The notes under the pieces were generated by a model. It saw only the letters and a list, made by a program, of their open reading frames with translations. It ran no database searches and had not been told where the DNA came from. A DNA stretch of 9,633 bases from a bacterium. GTDB taxonomy: Bacteria > CAIJMQ01 > JAADFP01. The position numbers and the translations under genes are program-made. The stretch lies in assembly GCA_027021085.1 (NCBI GenBank), contig JALUVB010000057.1, forward strand, positions 1 through 9,633, read 5' to 3'. Of the stretch, positions 7,543 to 9,633 are shown piece after piece (positions within the stretch are counted from its first letter, which is position 1; each line of letters begins with the position of its first letter).

Positions 7543-7775
7543 TTTTCTACATGCTCTTTAATATATTCAACAGCTTCTCCCACTGTTCTTATATTCTCTG
7601 CATCCTCATCAGGGATTTCCAGGTCAAACTCCTCTTCCAATGCCATCACCAGTTCTACGGTATCCAAAGAATCTGCTCCCAGGTCATCTACGAAAGAAGC
7701 ATCTAATTTAACCTGGTCTTCTCTTACCCCGAGCTGGTCCACAACTATTTTCTTTACCCTTTCTTCTATACCCAT
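7539..7775 (-). CDS. acpP: Acyl carrier protein
   Basis: The 78-residue acidic protein carries growing acyl chains on a phosphopantetheine arm. The attachment motif [15 protein letters not shown] places the modified serine at residue 36, followed by the acidic recognition helix ([16 protein letters not shown]). Length and sequence are those of a primary fatty-acid-synthesis ACP. It is the first gene of the operon, with its own promoter (7812-7840) and a strong AAAAGGAGGT ribosome-binding site 6 bp from the ATG. It overlaps fabF by 4 bp. In many bacteria fabH, fabD or fabG precede it; here amrS diverges upstream, so the remaining fatty-acid genes must be elsewhere. Confidence 0.97.
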   Translation of the reverse strand: MGIEERVKKIVVDQLGVREDQVKLDASFVDDLGADSLDTVELVMALEEEFDLEIPDEDAENIRTVGEAVEYIKEHVEK

Positions 7776-7781
7776 AACATA

Positions 7782-7786
7782 CCTCC
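7782..7786 (-). promoter_or_regulatory. Strong ribosome-binding site for acpP
   Basis: GGAGG, within AAAAGGAGGT, sits 6 bp before the ATG at 7775, close to the ideal anti-16S pairing and spacing. Confidence 0.75.
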
Positions 7787-7811
7787 TTTTACTGCAATAA
7801 ATCTCCCGTGA

Positions 7812-7840
7812 ATATTATCAGGAGTCTGCCAATTTTTCAA
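7812..7840 (-). promoter_or_regulatory. Sigma-70-type promoter of the acpP-fabF-ACAD-etfB operon
   Basis: On the minus strand TTGAAA (7840-7835) is followed after exactly 17 bp by TAATAT (7817-7812), preceded directly by TGA to give an extended -10. The start site would fall near 7805, leaving a 5' leader of about 30 nt with the strong ribosome-binding site. GATAAT two bases upstream (spacing 15) is an alternative -10. No FapR- or FabT-like operator could be recognised. Confidence 0.6.
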
Positions 7841-7841
7841 G

Positions 7842-7869
7842 ATTACACCCAAAAATGTGTTAATATATT
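7842..7869 (+). promoter_or_regulatory. Possible promoter of amrS, adjacent to its ATG
   Basis: ATTACA (7842-7847) and TATATT (7864-7869) are spaced 16 bp apart. An overlapping extended -10, TGT-TAATAT (7858-7866), is an alternative. The -10 ends five bases before the ATG at 7875, so the start site would fall at or next to the start codon. The -35 region abuts that of the divergent acpP promoter, so the two may compete for polymerase. Confidence 0.4.
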
Positions 7870-7874
7870 ACCAC

Positions 7875-8879
7875 ATGCGGGAGGCTTTTTTCTACGAAAA
7901 ACTAAAAGATAGCAGAGTAAAGTGCCACCTCTGCCCCCACGGATGCATAATAGGGGGAGGGAAAAGGGGGATATGTGGGGTAAGAGAGAACAAAAACGGG
8001 GTTCTTTACTCTTTGAATTACGGGAAACTGATAGCAGAAAACCTGGACCCTATCGAAAAAAAACCATTGTTCCATTTCCTGCCCGGAAGCCTTTCTTACT
8101 CCATAGCTACCGTGGGATGTAATCTTCACTGCCTGCACTGCCAGAATGCTGAAATATCCCAGTTCCGCGCCGAGATTATCCCGGGGAAAGAAAGGACTCC
8201 GCAGGAAGCTCTTGCGATAGCATTAAACTACGGGGCAGAAAGTATTTCTTATACTTATACAGAACCCACAATATTCTTCGAATTTGCCTATGAGCTGGCA
8301 AAAATTGCCCATGCGAAAGGATTAAAAAATAATTTTGTTACCAACGGATATGCCACCCGGGAAGCATGGGAGAAAATTGCTCCCTACTTAGACGGAGCAA
8401 ACATAGACCTTAAATCATTTCGGGACGATTTTTACCGGAAAATATGCGGGGCACAGCTAACGCCCGTACTGGAAAGCATAACCCTGCTTAGATCGCTGGG
8501 AATATGGATAGAAGTTACCACGCTTATTATACCCACCCTTAATGATTCCGAGGAAGAGTTGCGAGATATCGCCCGTTTTATTGCCTCCCTGGATAACAGC
8601 ATACCCTGGCATGTTACAGCCTTCTATCCTCACCACAAATTAACCCAGCTCCCTCCTACCTCGGCTAAAAAACTTTTCCGGGCCCGGGAGATAGGATTGG
8701 AGGAAGGATTAAATTATGTATACGTGGGTAACATCTTAGGGGGGGAGGGCGAGAACACGTACTGCAATGGATGCGGCAGTCTTCTCATCAGGAGGAGGGG
8801 GTTTTCTGTGACGAAACTGGCTCTAAGCCAGGGGAAATGCAGGAAATGCGGGAAAGCACTGGAAGGAGTGTTTGAGTAA
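7875..8879 (+). CDS. amrS: AmrS-type radical SAM enzyme (AmmeMemoRadiSam family)
   Basis: The 334-residue protein has the AmrS layout. An N-terminal cysteine set (Cys17, Cys20, Cys24 in CHLCPHGC, and Cys34 in GICGVREN) is followed by the radical SAM motif CNLHCLHC, which binds a 4Fe-4S cluster through Cys82, Cys86 and Cys89. The barrel segments SYTYTEPTIFFEF and FVTNGYATREA come next. The C-terminus adds two CxxC pairs (Cys297/300 and Cys322/325) that could form a zinc ribbon or another metal site. The family is related to pyruvate formate-lyase activating enzymes and is often encoded with Memo and AMMECR1 proteins; neither is in the window, and the substrate is unknown. ATG 7875 is preferred over an in-frame GTG at 7857 because family members begin with an equivalent of MREAFFYEKL. 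No ribosome-binding site is visible. Expected to be oxygen-sensitive. Confidence 0.92.
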   Translation: MREAFFYEKLKDSRVKCHLCPHGCIIGGGKRGICGVRENKNGVLYSLNYGKLIAENLDPIEKKPLFHFLPGSLSYSIATVGCNLHCLHCQNAEISQFRAEIIPGKERTPQEALAIALNYGAESISYTYTEPTIFFEFAYELAKIAHAKGLKNNFVTNGYATREAWEKIAPYLDGANIDLKSFRDDFYRKICGAQLTPVLESITLLRSLGIWIEVTTLIIPTLNDSEEELRDIARFIASLDNSIPWHVTAFYPHHKLTQLPPTSAKKLFRAREIGLEEGLNYVYVGNILGGEGENTYCNGCGSLLIRRRGFSVTKLALSQGKCRKCGKALEGVFE

Positions 8880-8893
8880 GGATGGGACAATAC

Positions 8894-8967
8894 AGACTTT
8901 AGACTGTAGACCTTAGACTATAGACAGTAAGCAGTGAAAAGTGAATGGTGAGAAAGTAGTTAGTAGT
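8894..8967 (+). repeat. Heptamer repeat cluster A (AGAC-type then AGT-type units)
   Basis: Starting at 8894 the sequence divides into AGACTTT, AGACTGT, AGACCTT, AGACTAT, then AGAC. From 8926 it continues as AGTAAGC, AGTGAAA, AGTGAAT, GGTGAGA. After a one-base slip it ends AGTAGTT, AGTAGTG. The same order of AGAC units followed by AGT units recurs at 9175-9249, where 19 bp (AGACTTTAGACTGTAGACC) and 14 bp (GTGAATGGTGAGAA) are identical. Confidence 0.75.
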
Positions 8968-8979
8968 GAGGGGGAGGAT

Positions 8980-9014
8980 AGTGAACAGTAAATAGTAAGC
9001 AGTGGACAGGGAGT
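8980..9014 (+). repeat. Heptamer repeat cluster B
   Basis: There are five in-phase heptamers: AGTGAAC, AGTAAAT, AGTAAGC, AGTGGAC, AGGGAGT. They are separated from cluster A by the G-rich stretch GAGGGGGAGGAT. Confidence 0.7.
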
Positions 9015-9015
9015 T

Positions 9016-9049
9016 GGTTTCCTGGTATCTTAGCATCCTGGTTTCCTGG
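9016..9049 (+). repeat. 10-bp direct repeat GGTTTCCTGG
   Basis: Identical copies lie at 9016-9025 and 9040-9049, 24 bp apart start to start. Between them is TATCTTAGCATCCT, which repeats part of the same word (TCCTGGT occurs at 9020 and 9036). This is a second, pyrimidine-rich type of short repeat embedded between heptamer clusters. Confidence 0.6.
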
Positions 9050-9070
9050 GAGAGCTTCTGAAGGAGGTTA

Positions 9071-9133
9071 GGATTCGGAAGAATGACATGCAACCAGCCC
9101 TGCCTGTCATACCCGCGGAAGCAGACATCCAGG
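9071..9133. repeat. Two facing, degenerate hairpin repeat elements
   Basis: The right element runs from CCTGTCAT (9103) to ATCCAGG (9133), with a partly paired core ATACCCGC-GGAA-GCAGACAT (five of eight pairs). It resembles the dispersed bacterial hairpin repeat TGTCATTCCCGC-N4-GCGGGAATCCAGG, remembered rather than searched. The left element, GGATTC-GGAA-GAATGACA (9071-9088), reads as a core-deleted copy in the opposite orientation with the same GGAA loop. In addition 9083-9091 pairs with 9102-9110 (eight of nine pairs) around a 10-nt loop. Both look like decayed remnants. Confidence 0.5.
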
Positions 9134-9138
9134 TAGGT

Positions 9139-9166
9139 AGCGAGTAGTTAGTAGCGGGTAGCGAGG
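9139..9166 (+). repeat. Heptamer repeat cluster C
   Basis: There are four in-phase units: AGCGAGT, AGTTAGT, AGCGGGT, AGCGAGG. This GC-richer subtype is the closest match to the inverted cluster at 1-31, where AGCGGGT also occurs. It directly follows the hairpin element. Confidence 0.7.
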
Positions 9167-9174
9167 GGAATTTT

Positions 9175-9249
9175 AGACTTTAGACTGTAGACCGGGAGAT
9201 AGTAAGCAGTAAGTAGTAAACAGTAAGCAGTGAGTAGTGAATGGTGAGA
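9175..9249 (+). repeat. Heptamer repeat cluster D
   Basis: AGAC units AGACTTT, AGACTGT, AGACCGG are followed after a 5-bp break by seven perfectly phased units from 9201 to 9249: AGTAAGC, AGTAAGT, AGTAAAC, AGTAAGC, AGTGAGT, AGTGAAT, GGTGAGA. This is the most regular cluster and gives the consensus AGTRARY. It ends 13 bp before the ATG of the glycosyltransferase. Confidence 0.8.
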
Positions 9250-9262
9250 AGGGAAAGGTAAA

Positions 9263-9633
9263 ATGAGTAAGTCGTCAAGTAAAAATAATAATATAAGCGG
9301 GATAGTGCTTACCTTTAATTCCCGGCTTACCATAGAAAAATGCTTAGCTGGATTATCCGAGGTATGTGAAGAGATAGTGATAGTCGATTCTTTCAGCACT
9401 GATGATACCCTGAAAATCGCGGAAGGATATACCGATAAAATTTTTCGGAGAAAATTTAAGCATTACGGCGACCAGCTCAACTGGGCTATGGAAAAAGCTA
9501 CCGGTAATTTTATTCTGGTGCTGGACTCTGACGAGGAACTGAGCAGTGCACTAAAGGAAGAGATAAGACAAGAAATGGGGAAAGAAACTGATTTTGCCGC
9601 ATATTCCATCCCCCGGCTGAGTGAATTTATGGG
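9263..9633 (+). CDS. Family 2 glycosyltransferase, partial (WaaE/KdtX-like)
   Basis: The open frame runs from ATG 9263 off the window edge, giving 123 complete codons. It begins with the GT-A fold of glycosyltransferase family 2: SGIVLTFNSRLTIEKCLAGL (12-31), then EEIVIVDSFSTDDTLKIAE (36-54) with the nucleotide-sugar-binding Asp42. QLNWAMEKATGNFILVLDSDEEL follows (71-93), with the metal-binding DSD at 88-90. The SFSTD...YGDQLNWA pattern resembles lipopolysaccharide inner-core glucosyltransferases of the WaaE/KdtX type, so a role in envelope glycan assembly is likely. Donor and acceptor are unknown. The N-terminus has an extra Ser/Lys/Asn-rich stretch (2-10). A GGGAAAGG sequence just upstream can act as ribosome-binding site and lies directly beside the heptamer repeat. 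Confidence 0.88.
   Translation, partial: MSKSSSKNNNISGIVLTFNSRLTIEKCLAGLSEVCEEIVIVDSFSTDDTLKIAEGYTDKIFRRKFKHYGDQLNWAMEKATGNFILVLDSDEELSSALKEEIRQEMGKETDFAAYSIPRLSEFM

Larger units (their letters stand above)
8880..9262. other. Repeat-filled intergenic region between amrS and the glycosyltransferase
   Basis: This 383-bp stretch holds no convincing gene, no T-tract terminator and no clear promoter. It is made of heptamer-repeat clusters (8894-9014 with short gaps, 9139-9166, 9175-9249), a 10-bp direct repeat (9016-9049) and two facing, decayed hairpin elements (9071-9133). The minus-strand open frames here arise because the repeat unit lacks stop codons in that direction. Confidence 0.8.

Noticed and set aside
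7857-7874. GTG start six codons upstream for amrS
   Set aside because: The extra residues do not match the family, the GTG has no ribosome-binding site, and it overlaps the probable -10 region.
8894-9249. CRISPR array
   Set aside because: The units are 7 bp, contiguous and degenerate, with no conserved 24-37 bp repeats separated by unique spacers, and no cas gene is nearby.
8899-9399. Minus-strand open frames of 64 and 83 codons in the repeat region
   Set aside because: They are translations of the heptamer repeat, whose minus strand lacks stops. The second also runs antisense into the glycosyltransferase.

Overview
The window looks like ordinary chromosome from an uncultivated, probably anaerobic, diderm bacterium of moderate G+C. 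The lineage cannot be named from sequence alone. The hints are a bifurcating-type electron-transfer flavoprotein beta subunit next to a butyryl-CoA-dehydrogenase-like enzyme, an AmrS-type radical SAM protein, a RemA/DUF370 protein in a yicC-remA-gmk cluster, and a lipopolysaccharide-type family 2 glycosyltransferase at the right edge.

Layout. Positions 1-31 hold a degenerate 7-bp tandem repeat. It abuts an extended -10 promoter, a tRNA-Thr(CGU) gene (59-130) and, only two bases after the tRNA, cinA (133-1371, + strand). Facing cinA is a tightly overlapping minus-strand operon, transcribed yicC > remA > gmk > nadK > nikR (4264 down to 1385). It combines RNA turnover, a DNA-binding regulator, guanylate kinase, NAD kinase and a nickel-responsive repressor. 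Upstream of it is a second minus-strand operon, acpP > fabF > acyl-CoA dehydrogenase > etfB (7775 down to 4359). This one has a good promoter at 7812-7840 and a possible weak terminator after etfB. It joins fatty-acid chain elongation with an acyl-thioester oxidoreductase and half of its electron carrier; etfA is not in the window. Divergent from acpP is amrS (7875-8879, + strand), whose promoter sits so close to the ATG that a leaderless mRNA is plausible.

The 383-bp gap 8880-9262 is almost entirely repetitive. It contains four clusters of heptamer repeats, with AGAC-type and AGTRARY-type units, a 10-bp direct repeat, and two facing, decayed hairpin elements. The last heptamer cluster ends about 13 bp before the start of a family 2 glycosyltransferase cut off by the window edge (9263 onward).

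No CRISPR, defence, phage or transposase gene was seen. The most unusual material is the heptamer repeat family, present in opposite orientations at both ends of the window, the tRNA-cinA junction, and the acpP-fabF-ACAD-etfB operon that lacks etfA.
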